Source: Rhodophyticola sp. CCM32 (lineage in GTDB: Bacteria; Pseudomonadota; Alphaproteobacteria; Rhodobacterales; Rhodobacteraceae). Taken from it: a stretch of 64,000 nucleotides of DNA. The stretch lies in contig NZ_CP038492.1 in NCBI RefSeq assembly GCF_004751985.1, positions 2,170,001 to 2,234,000 on the forward strand. The letters run 5' to 3'. The notes below the pieces were generated by a model, which did no database searches, was not told the DNA's origin, and worked only from the letters and a program-made list of their open reading frames with translations. Of the stretch, positions 1 through 8,105 are shown in pieces (the stretch's first letter is position 1; each line of letters begins with the position of its first letter). The translations under genes and the position numbers were made by a program.

Positions 1-191
1 CTGACCCCGCTGCCTTTGCGGTGCAGACCACGCGCTTCGGCTATCCCGATTGCCCCGAGGATCTGTTGCTCGACACCATGCGCCTGCGGTTTCGCCCTTG
101 GGCCCGTGGGCCGCTGGATGGCACCGATATGGCCCTGATCACCGATCTTGCCACCCGCTACGGCGTTGACCGGGGCGCCACAACCGCGTAG
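1..191 (+). CDS. C-terminal end of an N-acetylmuramoyl-L-alanine amidase (partial)
   Basis: An open frame runs in from the window edge (first full codon at 3) to TAG at 189-191, about 62 residues. The segment reads TRFGYPDC, then RLRFRPWARGPLDGTD, then a short helix ending in RGATTA. This resembles the C-terminal helical tail of AmpD-type amidases of Rhodobacterales, which cleave the lactyl-amide bond of peptidoglycan. The catalytic domain lies outside the window, so the assignment rests on the tail alone. The gene ends only about 10 bases before the rnpB transcript. Confidence 0.55.
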   Translation, partial: DPAAFAVQTTRFGYPDCPEDLLLDTMRLRFRPWARGPLDGTDMALITDLATRYGVDRGATTA

Positions 192-199
192 AGCCGCCG

Positions 200-598
200 G
201 GCGCGGAGGGTCGGATGGCCGCGAGCCCGTAAAGGTTCGAGGAAAGTCCGGACTCCCTGAAGCAACGGTGCCGGGTAACGCCCGGGCGGAGCAATCCGAC
301 GGAAAGCGCCACAGAAAACAGACCGCCTTCGGGCTGCCCGGGGTCACCCCGGGTGTGCAGCGGAGGTCAGGGTGAAACGGTGGGGTAAGAGCCCACCGCG
401 CCGCTGGCAACAGCGGCGGCATGGCAAGCCCCACCGGGAGCAATGCCAAATAGGGATCTCGCGGGCCTGTCCCAGGGCCGCTTCAGCCCGAGAGATCCGG
501 GTTGGCAGCTAAAGCCGGCGGGCAATCGCCGGTATAGAGGAATGGTCATCAAGGGCGGCAACGCCTGAACAAAATCCGGCTTACAGACCCTCCGCGCA
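200..598 (+). ncRNA. rnpB: RNase P RNA (type A)
   Basis: This is the catalytic RNA that trims the 5' ends of pre-tRNAs. The closing helix is visible: GCGCGGAGGGTC at 201-212 pairs with GACCCTCCGCGC at 586-597. The conserved 5' core GAGGAAAGTCCGGACTCC follows at about 240-257, ACAGAAAACAG appears near 311, and GGTAAGAGCCCACCGC near 383. The universal 3' core ACAAAATCCGGCTTACAGACC ends the gene. Length (about 400 nt) fits the bacterial A type. Exact ends are inferred from the helix. Confidence 0.95.
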
Positions 599-614
599 TT
601 TCTGTTGACCCAAC

Positions 615-656
615 CGGTTTCCACAAGGAAACCGTGTGGCATTCATGCGAATGCCA
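615..656 (+). terminator. Two back-to-back hairpins downstream of rnpB
   Basis: Hairpin one is CGGTTTCC-ACAA-GGAAACCG (615-634). Hairpin two is TGGCATTC-ATGC-GAATGCCA (637-656). Both are perfect 8-bp stems and start 17 nt after the rnpB 3' end. Neither is followed by a T-run, so they could end the rnpB transcript only in a Rho-assisted way or serve as processing or stability elements. The rest of 657-738 shows only a copy of the GCCTCCGGCGG motif at 692-702. Confidence 0.4.
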
Positions 657-738
657 AACCCGCAGCCAAAGCGACGGCCTGATCTGCAGGAGCCTCCGGC
701 GGCCATATTTATAAAGCAAAGAGGAGATATGGTGCGCC

Positions 739-1410
739 TTGCCATGTCCATTGGACAAGGTGACCCTGCGGTTCCCTGCGCCAGCGCCAAACGTGCTGTG
801 GGTCAGCGATTTTACCTATGTCACGACATGGCAAGGGCTTGTCTATGTCGCCTTTGTCATCGATGTCTTTGCTCGCCGTATCGTTGGGTGGCGTGTCAGT
901 CGCACGGCCACTGCCGGATTTGTCCTCGATGCTTTGGAGCAGGCCATTCATCAACGCAGGCCTGCACAGGACCAACTGGTGCATCACTCGGATCGCGGGT
1001 CGCAATATCTGTCGATTAAATACACTGAACGATTGTCTGAGGCGAAGATCGCTCCGCCCGTCGGCAGCGTCGGGGATTCCTATGACAATGCCCTAAAGCA
1101 CCCTGCCTTAAACTTGAATCACAAATACCCTGCCACGCTTCGCGTTCTCGGGACATTTGTGATGCGCGATGTCTCAGGTTTAAGGCAGCATGCTGTAGCA
1201 GAAACGATCAACGGTCTCTTCAAAGCAGAGGTCATTCACCGGCGGGGGCCCTGGCGCAGCTTTGAGGCCGTCGAATACGCCACCCTCGAATGGGTAGATT
1301 GGTTCAATAACCGGCGACTGCTGGAGCCGATCGGGAACATCCCACCAGCCGAAGCCGAGGCGAACTTCTACGCCGCACTGGAAAGATCAGACTTGGCCGC
1401 TCAACTATAG
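739..1410 (+). pseudogene. IS3 transposase OrfB C-terminal part, carrying an in-frame MITE
   Basis: This is the DDE integrase core of an IS3-family transposase. The first Asp is in VSDFTYV, the second in HHSDRGSQY, and the Glu is in the AETINGLFKAEV segment. The N-terminal half (about 130-150 residues, with the helix-turn-helix and HTH_21 region) is missing. Between SYDNAL and AETINGLF, where family members are continuous, 34 extra residues (starting KHPALNLNHKYP) are encoded by a 100-bp MITE plus its duplicated TA, so the frame stays open. The stop TAG at 1408-1410 lies in the first bases of another miniature element. The protein is almost certainly inactive because it lacks its N-terminus. 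Confidence 0.85.
1094..1197 (+). mobile_element. MITE family A, copy 1 (inside IS3 orfB)
   Basis: This is a 100-bp element (1096-1195) flanked by a duplicated TA (1094-1095 and 1196-1197). Its ends are inverted: AGCACCCTGCCTTAAACTTG at the left faces AGCATGCTGCCTTAAACCTG read from the right, and inner ATCACAAAT arms also pair. It encodes no protein of its own. Removing element plus one TA restores the normal IS3 reading SYDNAL-AETING, which fixes both boundaries and the target CTAG. Near-identical copies lie at 42769-42872 and 51742-51845. Confidence 0.9.
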
Positions 1411-1508
1411 CGTTTCGACTTTATATTGAGACAGTGTAACGGCTTTCGCGTTTGAGCCAAAGACGAAAGCCAGCGAAAGGCGTTTCAACAGTAAGTCGAA
1501 ACTCTTTA
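1406..1508 (+). mobile_element. MITE family B, copy 1
   Basis: This 103-bp unit includes flanking TA at 1406-1407 and 1507-1508. The left end TAGCGTTTCGACTTTA is inverted relative to the right end (…AAGTCGAAACTCTT). The centre contains GGCTTTCGCGTTTGAGCC. It is about 90% identical by eye to the unit at 22811-22913. It sits between the end of the IS3 orfB frame and the IS3 right terminus, so it entered the IS after the IS arrived. Confidence 0.8.
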
Positions 1509-1674
1509 AGGCAAATCAGCCTCCAGAAAACCCGGCGCGGTTCAGACAGCGAACACCGCCTGTGCCTTCATGCCGGTGATAAAGCTGGTCAAATCCCCGG
1601 GCCTCTGTCATCGGGCAGTCCATCCTGTCATGGCATTCGCGCTGATCTGCAATCCAATGCTCCTGAGCTGAGGT

Positions 1675-1688
1675 TGCAATCGTTTACA
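1675..1688 (+). promoter_or_regulatory. LacI-type operator-like palindrome
   Basis: TGCAATCGTTTACA is an imperfect palindrome centred on CG, of the form seen for LacI/GalR-family operators (TGTAANCGNTTACA-like). It lies upstream of the broken LacI gene that begins near 1800-1833, so it is a plausible remnant of its autoregulatory or pathway operator. Nothing else recognisable was seen in 1545-1800. Confidence 0.4.
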
Positions 1689-1796
1689 TGTCGATTTCAG
1701 AATAAGCGAGACAGCAGGTATCAGGTTATGAAAACGACTACATACCCGATCTGTCATCAGATTCGTGTCAACCCAAGTTATGCAGAAAGCCCCTGA

Positions 1797-2826
1797 GAGA
1801 GCAGGGCATCCAAACCCGCAACGATTCAGGATGTGGCCCGGACCGCGGGTGTCTCCACCGCGAAGGTCAGCCGGGCGCTCGGCAACCCGGACCTGTTGAC
1901 CGACCGCACCTGGAACGCGGTGTTCGATGCGATCCGCCGCACCGGTTACCGGGTCAATCAGGCGGTCCGCAATCTCAGGATGCAGCGCGCAGGCGCGGTG
2001 CTGTTGCTGGCGCCAAATCTGGGAAAACCGTTCTATTCCACCATCCTTGCCGGGTTGAGCGCGGGCTTTGCAGGCAGCGATTATGCGGTTCTGATCTCCG
2101 ATACCGAGGCCCGCCCGCTGGGGCATACGGAGCTTGCGGGTAATTTCCTTGACGGGCGGATTGGCGGGGTGATCTCGCTGGATGGCGGCCTGCCGCCCGC
2201 GATGCTGGATCACTGTGTTGAAACCGGGGTCGGCAACCGCATCGTCTTTGCCTGCGAATGGGTCAAGGGCGACAGGTTTCCGGTTGTGCAAAGCGACAAT
2301 GTGAAAGGCGCCCGGCTTGCGATCCGGCATCTGCATGACCTGGGCCACCGGCGCATCGCCCATGTGACGGGCCCCAGGGCAATGTGCTGACCGCTGAGCG
2401 TCGCAGGGGCATGCTGGAAGAACGCGCCCGGTTGGCCTGCCCACGCGGGATGAATGGATCATGCGGGGGGATTTTTCGCTGCAATCCGGCCATGACGCCG
2501 CCGCCCGGATACTGGCGATGGCAGACCGGCCAAGCGCGGTTTTCTGTGCCGCCGATATGGTGGCTTTCGGTCTGATCTCCGGCCTGCAGGAGGGTGGGGT
2601 GTCGGTGCCGGGGGATATTTCGGTCATCGGCTTCGACGGGATCGACATGGCGGAATATTACGTGCCCGCGCTGACCACCATCTGGCAGGACAGGCACAGG
2701 ATCGGCCTGCGCGCCGCCGCACTGCTGCTGGATCGGCTGGCATGCCCGGACGACCCGGTTGTGCCGCAGGTGAATATGGTCGATGTGGCGCTTATGATGC
2801 GGGACAGCAGGGCGCCGCCTGCCTGA
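1797..2826 (+). pseudogene. LacI-family transcriptional regulator, frameshifted
   Basis: The translation in three frames gives one LacI-family protein. The HTH begins TIQDVARTAGVSTAKVSRAL near 1821. The periplasmic-binding-protein-like effector domain continues to about 2380 (HVTGPR), then switches frame (MLTAERRRGMLEERARL), then switches again at about 2440 to MRGDFSLQSGHDAAARIL and runs to the stop at 2824-2826. Each switch is explained by loss of one G (AGGGC for AGGGGC near 2378, TTGGCC for TTGGGCC near 2432). No in-frame ATG precedes the HTH either: an ATG at 1780 is one base out of frame. With two or three lesions this is best read as a true pseudogene of a sugar-catabolism repressor. 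Confidence 0.8.
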
Positions 2827-2911
2827 TTTTGCGGTCTTGCAAAACGGCCTCATCCCAAGGCCCCTGTGACCTGTTGTTCCAGATCAATCACCTTATCGGC
2901 CGGCGAAAGCT

Positions 2912-3322
2912 TCATCCGCCGATCCTGTCCAGAAAGGTATCAAGCTCTGCCTTTGGCATCTTCACAATCTGGCGGTCGCCCGGAAAGGCGCCCGAGGCCA
3001 CATCATCGCGAAATTCGGAAAAGGCCGCGATGCGTTCCGCCTGCAACCGGTCATATTCAGCGGCGAAATTGCGATAGATTCTGGCATGGCGCGGAATATG
3101 GCCGCGATCCTCGCCCGGAATATCCTCGGCAAACAGATATTGCGCTTCATATCCGGCGCCGGAGCCCATGGACCAGAGCATAATATCCAGCCGGGCACTG
3201 ATTGCATGGACGACCTCTGCCGGGACGATGCCGATCCCCGCCACTTCCGCCGCCGCGGCCTCATCCAGGGTGAAATAGCGCAGCATGGTCAGTCGCTTAC
3301 GGCCCTTCAGGGCTTTCAGCAT
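2912..3322 (-). pseudogene. PanB-like ketopantoate hydroxymethyltransferase with internal deletion
   Basis: The frame starts MLKALKGRKRLTMLRYFTLD, which resembles the N-terminus of PanB-family proteins. It then jumps after about 28 residues to VPAEVVHAISARLD and the C-terminal PanB segment (SMGSGAGYEAQYLFAEDIPG, later YRNFAAEYDRLQAERI and GAFPGDR). Family members are about 260-280 residues and this frame has about 136, so some 120-140 central residues, including most of the barrel and metal site, are missing in frame. It cannot make ketopantoate. It lies tail to tail with the LacI pseudogene, inside the decayed island. Confidence 0.65.
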
Positions 3323-3327
3323 CGGCG

Positions 3328-3579
3328 ATGCTGGGTAGGGTGCGGGCGCTGAAGGATCATGACCGGGCCGTGAATACAGTTTTTGTCGCCCATGAAGCGA
3401 CCAATGACAACAAGACATTGCTGCTGAACGGCACGCTGGACGCGGTGATTGACCAGAACCCACAGGTCGAGATTCGCGAGATGTTCAACACGCTGACCCA
3501 TGCAGTCCGCGGACAGGGTTATCACATGGCCCTCCCGCGCCTTAAGGTAATTTTCCGCGAAAACCTGCCGGGAGATTAG
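3328..3579 (+). pseudogene. C-terminal fragment of a LacI-family regulator
   Basis: The short frame contains TVFVAHEATNDNKTLLLNG, then LDAVIDQNPQ, then a C-terminal VIFRENLP. This is the end of the sugar-binding domain of a LacI/RbsR-type regulator (the D-Q-[ND]-P motif is typical). The DNA-binding domain and most of the effector domain are absent. It is not a continuation of the pseudogene at 1797-2826, which has its own C-terminus, so it is the relic of a second regulator. Confidence 0.6.
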
Positions 3580-3826
3580 GGTCCTGCTTCTCGTCAGGGA
3601 TGTTGATCTCCCCCTGAAAAAGTCCCGGAAAACCGCGTTTCGTGCGAAGGTATATCCGGTCCTATAGGCGTGATACGGGTACGGGCTTGACCGAAGGAAA
3701 CACACACCAGCTTAATACCCTTGGGTCTGTATGGCAAAACGTATACAGGACAAAGCGTTGCGATGAGGAGCCGGGTTTCAGCCCTGAAACGGGCCGGGAG
3801 CTGGCAATCTGAAGGCGACGCCAGAT

Positions 3827-3912
3827 GCGGGCGTGATGGAATGGTAGACATATCAGACTTAAAATCTGAAGGGCGTATGCCCGTGTGGGTTCGAGTCCCA
3901 CCGCCCGCACCA
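3827..3912 (+). tRNA. tRNA-Leu (anticodon TAA)
   Basis: The acceptor stem GCGGGCG (3827-3833) pairs with CGCCCGC (3902-3908), followed by A and an encoded CCA (3910-3912). The anticodon stem TCAGA/TCTGA encloses CTTAAAA with TAA at 3860-3862. There is a long variable arm (GGGCGTATGCCC) as expected for leucine, and a TGGGTTCGAGTCCCA T-arm. The serine recombinase pseudogene reads antisense into the 3' end of this tRNA, which suggests the tRNA was an integration site. Confidence 0.97.
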
Positions 3913-4102
3913 CTTCTCAAATATTGGGTTTCAACACTCCTTAAGGCCTTGAATGGCTTGGATATTTGCGGATTTCTAGCTCCCTCAAATCGGTGGTATT
4001 GGAGGGGCTCCATAAAGGCCAGTTTCAGGACCAGTCGGCGGGCATTCACACAACCACTTTCCCAGATTTTCCAAGGGTTTGAGAGGAATCTCAGGCAGAG
4101 TT

Positions 4103-4872
4103 CTAGGCAGCGGACTCATAAAACTGGCACCATAGCCTGACGGATGCGAGTTTGATCATCGCCAAGAAGTTGGCAGATGTCTTTTCGTATCGGGTGGCTA
4201 TACGGCGGAAGGAAGCTTTGAGGCGGCCAAAGAACCGCTCGATCTTGTTGCGCTCGCGATAGATATCGACGTCGAACTCGGCGGGCAGTTTGCGGTTGGA
4301 TTTGGACGGGATGACGTCGATGGCGCCCTGTTCCCAGATCATCTTGCGGATCGAATCCGCGTCATATGCCTTGTCAGCCAGAACGTATTGGCCAGGTTGC
4401 AGCCCGTCCAAAAGCTGTTCGCATGGGGGTGCATCGTGGGCTTGGCCCGGCGTCAGTTCATAGCGGATCGGCAACCCGTCCTGATTGGTAAGTGCATGTA
4501 TTTTCGTGGTTAACCCACCCCGCGACCGGCCCATGCAACGACGCGGGTCGTTTTTTTGAGCGTCGCTGCAGAATGGTGAACCCGAACCGATGTGCCATCC
4601 ACCATCACGGTGTCGATATTGTGCGCATCGGCGACCGCCTCCATTACCCGATCCCAAATGCCCGCATAAGTCCATCGGTTGAAACGGTTGTAGATCGTTG
4701 TGTAGGGGCCGTATTGATCGGGCAAATCGCGCCACGGGATGCCTGTGCGCAAGACATAGAAGATGCCATTGATCACACGCCGATCATCGACACGCTTAAC
4801 CCCTCGGCTGTTATTTGGGAGCACTGCTTTGATGAACTCCCACTCCAAATCGCTCAAATCTGACCGCGCCAT
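4103..4872 (-). CDS. IS5-family transposase (two frames joined by a -1 frameshift)
   Basis: Frame 1 starts MARSDLSDLEWEFIKAVLP (DUF4096-like N-terminal domain) and reaches VMVDGTSVRVHHSA, which carries the first DDE Asp. An A7 tract (T7 on the plus strand, 4551-4557) then allows a -1 slip into frame 2. Frame 2 reads GRSRGGLTTKIHALTNQDG, then VLADKAYDAD with the second Asp, and ends near YRERNKIERFFGRLK with the catalytic Glu. Programmed -1 frameshifting at such A tracts is usual in this IS group. The stop codon TAG is supplied by the CTAG target duplication at the element edge. All motifs are intact, so it may be active. Confidence 0.88.
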
Positions 4873-4954
4873 TCCACTGCTCCGCATATTGTCTTGCGGG
4901 AAATGAATCATAACAGGCTGGAAACGTGAAGCTCTTTGTAAGTACGCTGCCTAG
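4103..4954 (-). mobile_element. IS5-family (IS427-like) insertion sequence, apparently complete
   Basis: An 844-bp element (4107-4950) is flanked by CTAG at 4103-4106 and 4951-4954. Its ends are inverted: GCAGCGGACTCATAAA at the left faces GCAGCGTACTTACAAA read from the right. It carries a transposase on the minus strand in two overlapping frames. Length, TA-rich target and two-frame transposase fit the IS427 group. It interrupts the serine recombinase. Confidence 0.88.
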
Positions 4955-6282
4955 TTTTTCGTCGAAGGCGTGCTTTGGTGGGCTCTGTTTGGTGAGAGTC
5001 TCACTCATTCTCGCGCGATCTTTTTCCAAGTCCGCGATCTTGGTTTCATAGGCGCGGATAACTGCGCCGTTGGTGGCTTCGACAATACGTGTGAGGATCT
5101 GGTCGATTTCGGCCTCGATCTTTCTCAGGCGCTGTTTCGCCGCTTGGATATTCGACTTCGCCTGTTCCGCCCGCATCGCCCAGGCATTGCGGAACATCGC
5201 GGTTGCGACGGTGATCAGGCCCTGGGTGGGTTCCAGCGTCTTGATGATTTCTCCGACCTGGCTTTCCAGCTTGCCCCGGGGAATCGATTTACCATAGGCC
5301 TCACAGCCCTTGGTCTGGCAAAGATAATAGGCGTATTGGCGGTATTTGCCTTTCGACCAACTGGACCGCAGAGGCGCGCCACAGCAGGTGCAGGTGGCGA
5401 TCCCCCGCAGGGCGAAGTCATTGCCGATATTCTTGCGTTTGGGGGCGTAGGTTGCGCCTTGGCGGCGCTCCTGCACTTTCTCAAAGACCTCCAGCGAGAT
5501 CAGGGGCTCATGCTGTGCTTTGAGCCAATTCAGCTTATAGCGCTCGGAACAGATGTACCCGGCATAGACGGGCTGCGTAAAGATATCGACGACGCGCTTC
5601 TGTTCGACCACGCCATTCCGGTTGCGTGGAAACTCCTGGCAGCTCTCGAAGAAGCGCTTCACTTCGGCCTGCGTGGCGAAGCGCCCCGAGGCAAAGCCCT
5701 CGAACGCCTCACGGATGATCGCATCGAAAGGCGGATTGGGCACCAGCACTTTGCCGCGCCCTTTGATCGTTTGATAGCAATAGCCAATGGGCGCGGTGTG
5801 AATCCAATAGCCATTCTCCATCCGCGCCTGCATCTTCTGGGCCACCTGACGGCCATTCTGTTTGCGCTCCAACTGGCCTTGGGCCGCGAGGATCGTTTCG
5901 ATGAACTCACCTTCGGGTGTTTCTTCGAACTTGAAGTTGAGGCACTCAACTTGGGCGTCTCGTTGACGGAACGCATCCCTCAAACGGAAGTGGAAATCTC
6001 TGTCACGCGCAAAGCGCTTGAGATCATCGAAGATGACGACGAAGCGTTCATCCGGTTGTGCATCGAGAAACGACAACAGTGCGACCATGCCCGGTCGCTT
6101 CATGAAGTCCCCGCCGCCTGTAATCGTATCCGGGAATACCGCCGCGACCTCATAGCCCTTGGCCTCGGCATATTGCCGACACCGCGTCTCCTGGCTTTCC
6201 AACCCATGCCCCTCAGATTCTTGCGCCTTGGAGCTGACTCGGCAATAGATCACGGCCTTCATGGGTTCATTCTTTGTGTTTG

Positions 6283-6588
6283 CTACTCCGTCCATGAATC
6301 CTCCTCGCTGGCGGATTGATCCGCCCATTCCTGTTCCATCAAGGATAGCAAATCCGGCGGATCATCGGACAAGGCTTCATCCTCTTGTCCACAGATTTGA
6401 CGCACCGGATCGACGTCAAAACCAAGATCGACAAACATCACAACGATGGACCACAAGATTTCAATAAGCTCGCGCTGCTGATCCAACGGCAAATCACTCT
6501 CCTCCAACATGGCAGCATAGAGCTCCCAATCCACAGTCAGACTGGGGGGTGCTGGTGATAAGGCATGGGTGTTTGGCAGGCGTGACAT
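6283..6588 (-). CDS. Small acidic protein encoded upstream of the serine recombinase
   Basis: A 101-residue protein whose centre reads ELIEILWSIVVMFVDLGFDVDPVRQICGQ, with an acidic C-terminus. It overlaps the recombinase start (its TAG is at 6283-6285, the recombinase ATG at 6295), and the GAGGAG inside its last codons serves the recombinase. Small proteins with an LIEILW..VDLGFGVDPVQQxCG-like core seem to recur next to such recombinases in Rhodobacterales phage and island modules, but I know no function. A recombination directionality factor or an anti-defence role are possibilities, not conclusions. A SOS box lies about 75-90 bases upstream. Confidence 0.75.
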   Translation of the reverse strand: MSRLPNTHALSPAPPSLTVDWELYAAMLEESDLPLDQQRELIEILWSIVVMFVDLGFDVDPVRQICGQEDEALSDDPPDLLSLMEQEWADQSASEEDSWTE

Positions 6589-6660
6589 GGCCAGGGCTCC
6601 TTTTGTTACTGGGTTGAGATTGTGCCGTTCGTTCCGTTGTTATTGCCGCAGACGGAAAAA

Positions 6661-6675
6661 GAACAATTACAGAAC
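6661..6675 (-). promoter_or_regulatory. LexA (SOS) box of the recombinase operon
   Basis: GAAC-N7-GAAC on the plus strand (GTTC-N7-GTTC toward the operon), the alphaproteobacterial LexA site described for Rhodobacter and Rhizobium. It lies about 73 bases upstream of the small ORF at 6588 and so would place the recombinase under DNA-damage control. The rest of 6589-6850 shows no other clear feature. Confidence 0.65.
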
Positions 6676-6835
6676 AAACATGACACACATCTCACGTGGG
6701 CGCAAGATTATTTTGCAATGATCTAAGACGCTTAGCCTGTCACTAGCACGGCAGACCTGTGGTCATCTTGGGTGAGGGCGGAGTGAAAACGGGTGACGTG
6801 GACGCTTTGAGGCTTGGCGAGCAAAACCAACCCAT

Positions 6836-6849
6836 CATACGGTCGTATG
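6836..6849 (+). promoter_or_regulatory. Palindrome abutting the start of the 117-residue gene
   Basis: CATACG-GT-CGTATG is a perfect 6-2-6 inverted repeat that ends one base before ATG 6851. It occupies the place of a Shine-Dalgarno, so the mRNA may be leaderless or the site may be an operator or recombination site for the adjacent resolvase. Confidence 0.45.
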
Positions 6850-6850
6850 T

Positions 6851-7204
6851 ATGAGCTTTGATCCGAAAAACCCCGCTGACAAGGCCGCCCTCTACACAGC
6901 CATTGTGAAGGTGGGCCGCTTGTACGGTCACAACGCGCTGGCCGCGCTCAATTTGCCTTTTCCAAATGGATGGGCCTTGTCCGAGAGCTCACTAAGTAAC
7001 CTGCGCAAGGGCCAATACGACAGCCACCGTGCGCGGGTGATGTATGATTGGTTGATGAAGCATCACTTCAAAAACGCAAATGAGGTGGATGCGGCGTTGT
7101 TCCCAGAAACGCCGGATCAGCGGTTTGCGCGGTTTGTGGAAGAGAATGCGGTGGAAGGGGAGCCGGACGAACGGGTGTGCGACGAACGGACTCAGGCAGT
7201 CTGA
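6851..7204 (+). CDS. Hypothetical protein paired with a resolvase
   Basis: A 117-residue protein of unknown function. It begins MSFDPKNPADKAALYTAIVK, has an aromatic, basic middle (SLSNLRKGQYDSHRARVMYDW) and a very acidic tail (EENAVEGEPDERVCDE). No domain was recognised. The stop TGA at 7202-7204 lies four bases before the resolvase ATG at 7209, so the two form an operon. The basic middle would suit a nucleic-acid-binding or resolvase-accessory role, but this is only inferred. Confidence 0.65.
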   Translation: MSFDPKNPADKAALYTAIVKVGRLYGHNALAALNLPFPNGWALSESSLSNLRKGQYDSHRARVMYDWLMKHHFKNANEVDAALFPETPDQRFARFVEENAVEGEPDERVCDERTQAV

Positions 7205-7208
7205 GGAT

Positions 7209-7603
7209 ATGAAGCAAGAAACAACGGGCCGGAAGATCGGCTATGTAAGAGTATCTGATGCGGATCAGTCTGAGGCGCTCCAGGTGGATGCGCTGAAAGC
7301 AGCCGGATGTGACATTATCTATGGGGATCTGGGCGTCTCAGGCGCGATCAAGGACAGGGCGTCCTTGGAAACCCTACGGCGCGAACTGAGTGAAGGCGAT
7401 GTGCTGGTCGTGTGGAAGCTGGACCGTCTAAGCCGGTCGATGCTGCACCTGCTGCAGATTCTGGATGATCTCCGGCAGAACGGTGTGGACTTCATCGCGG
7501 TCACGCAGGGTATCGACACGACTACTGCAGTAGGGCGAATGCTCTATGGCCACCTGCCGGTCTTTGCGGAGTTTGAGCGGGAGCAAATCAGGGAGCGCAC
7601 CAA
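7209..7603 (+). pseudogene. Resolvase/invertase-type serine recombinase, C-terminally truncated
   Basis: This is the N-terminal catalytic domain of a Tn3-type resolvase. GYVRVSDADQ carries the nucleophile Ser16; the conserved VWKLDRLSRSM and the E-helix (FAEFEREQIRERT) follow. Homology ends at about residue 131, just where the DNA-binding helix-turn-helix should begin. The frame then enters unrelated antisense sequence of a conjugation gene. It has lost its HTH and should not bind res sites. The breakpoint at about 7600 is shared with the truncated gene on the other strand. Confidence 0.82.
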
Positions 7604-8021
7604 TCCATCGACCGTGATTGTATCGCGCCACGACTTCGTCATCATGTTTGAGAACCAGTTGCTCAATCCGCCCCTCCTCCATCCCATAGGGTGTGGGGGC
7701 GTCATTGACGCGGGCCAGAAACGAATACCCCGGCATCGTGGGCATATCGCCAGTGTAGTAGCGCATGGGGTCGGCGTTGATGGCGCTGGTGAAGGTGAGC
7801 TTTGCCTCTGGATCAAGCGGTGGTGGATCAGCTTCTCTGACCTGCGCCTGTCCAAGCCCCGTCCGAATGCCCATCGCCCCGCTTGGCGCCAGATTGGGCG
7901 CAGGCCGAGAATATTGCATCTGGGGTCTGAGCTGGGGCGCATCATTATCCTTGTCGCGCAGTGGCCAGCCATCGGGATTGGCGATGCGGTTGAACGGGTC
8001 TTTGCTGTCATCTTTGGCCAT
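7600..8021 (-). pseudogene. Conjugal-transfer-associated hypothetical protein, 3' end lost
   Basis: The frame starts MAKDDSKDPFNRIANPDGWP, is rich in Pro and Asp, and runs to VLKHDDEVVARYNHGRWI, where it meets the resolvase breakpoint (about 7600). Beyond that the frame is antisense of the resolvase. It lies directly downstream of the TraG/VirD4 fragment (85-nt gap, same strand), as small unknown genes often do in conjugation modules of Rhodobacterales. No domain is recognised. Confidence 0.5.
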
Positions 8022-8105
8022 GATGTGGCTCCTCAGAAACTGTCATCGGTGATGAAAGGAAAACCCACCCCGACGCACGCGCCGGGGTGGGGGGAAGGCG
8101 TTAGG

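Larger units (their letters stand above)
739..1544 (+). mobile_element. IS3-family element, 5'-truncated copy
   Basis: This is the right part of an IS3-family insertion sequence. It begins abruptly at about 739 inside orfB; orfA and the left end are missing. The right terminal repeat is at 1519-1544, and its reverse complement begins TGAACCGCGCCGGGTTTTC. It matches the left end of the second copy (complement of 9825-9852, TGAACCGCGCCGGGTTTGC apart from the last base). Bases 739-890 are identical to the reverse complement of 9005-9156. The copy also hosts two miniature elements, at 1094-1197 and 1406-1508. Confidence 0.85.
3594..6295 (-). pseudogene. Large serine recombinase, split by an IS5 element
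   Basis: This is a site-specific recombinase of the large serine family. The start ATG at 6293-6295 follows GAGGAG six bases upstream. The catalytic region begins KAVIYCRVSS (nucleophile Ser about residue 21), with FDDLKRFARD further on. A Zn-ribbon-like CTCCGAPLR and later C-x4-C follow, then a coiled coil (LRKIEAEIDQILTRI). At DEKL the frame meets the IS5 (4103-4954). Across it, with one CTAG copy removed, the frame continues LELCLRFLSNPWKIWESG, then RRLVLKLAF, which is the family's usual C-terminus. That tail then runs antisense through tRNA-Leu (GAGGGTRTHTG) and stays open to 3594. The gene is part of an integrating element and is now inactive unless the IS excises. Confidence 0.85.

Noticed and set aside
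1452..1796. Small frame in the IS3 3' region
   Set aside because: It crosses the MITE, the IS end and intergenic sequence; no domain and no ribosome site.
4970..6319. Long open frame (about 449 codons) on the plus strand
   Set aside because: Exact antisense of the serine recombinase; composition and lack of any domain mark it as a shadow.
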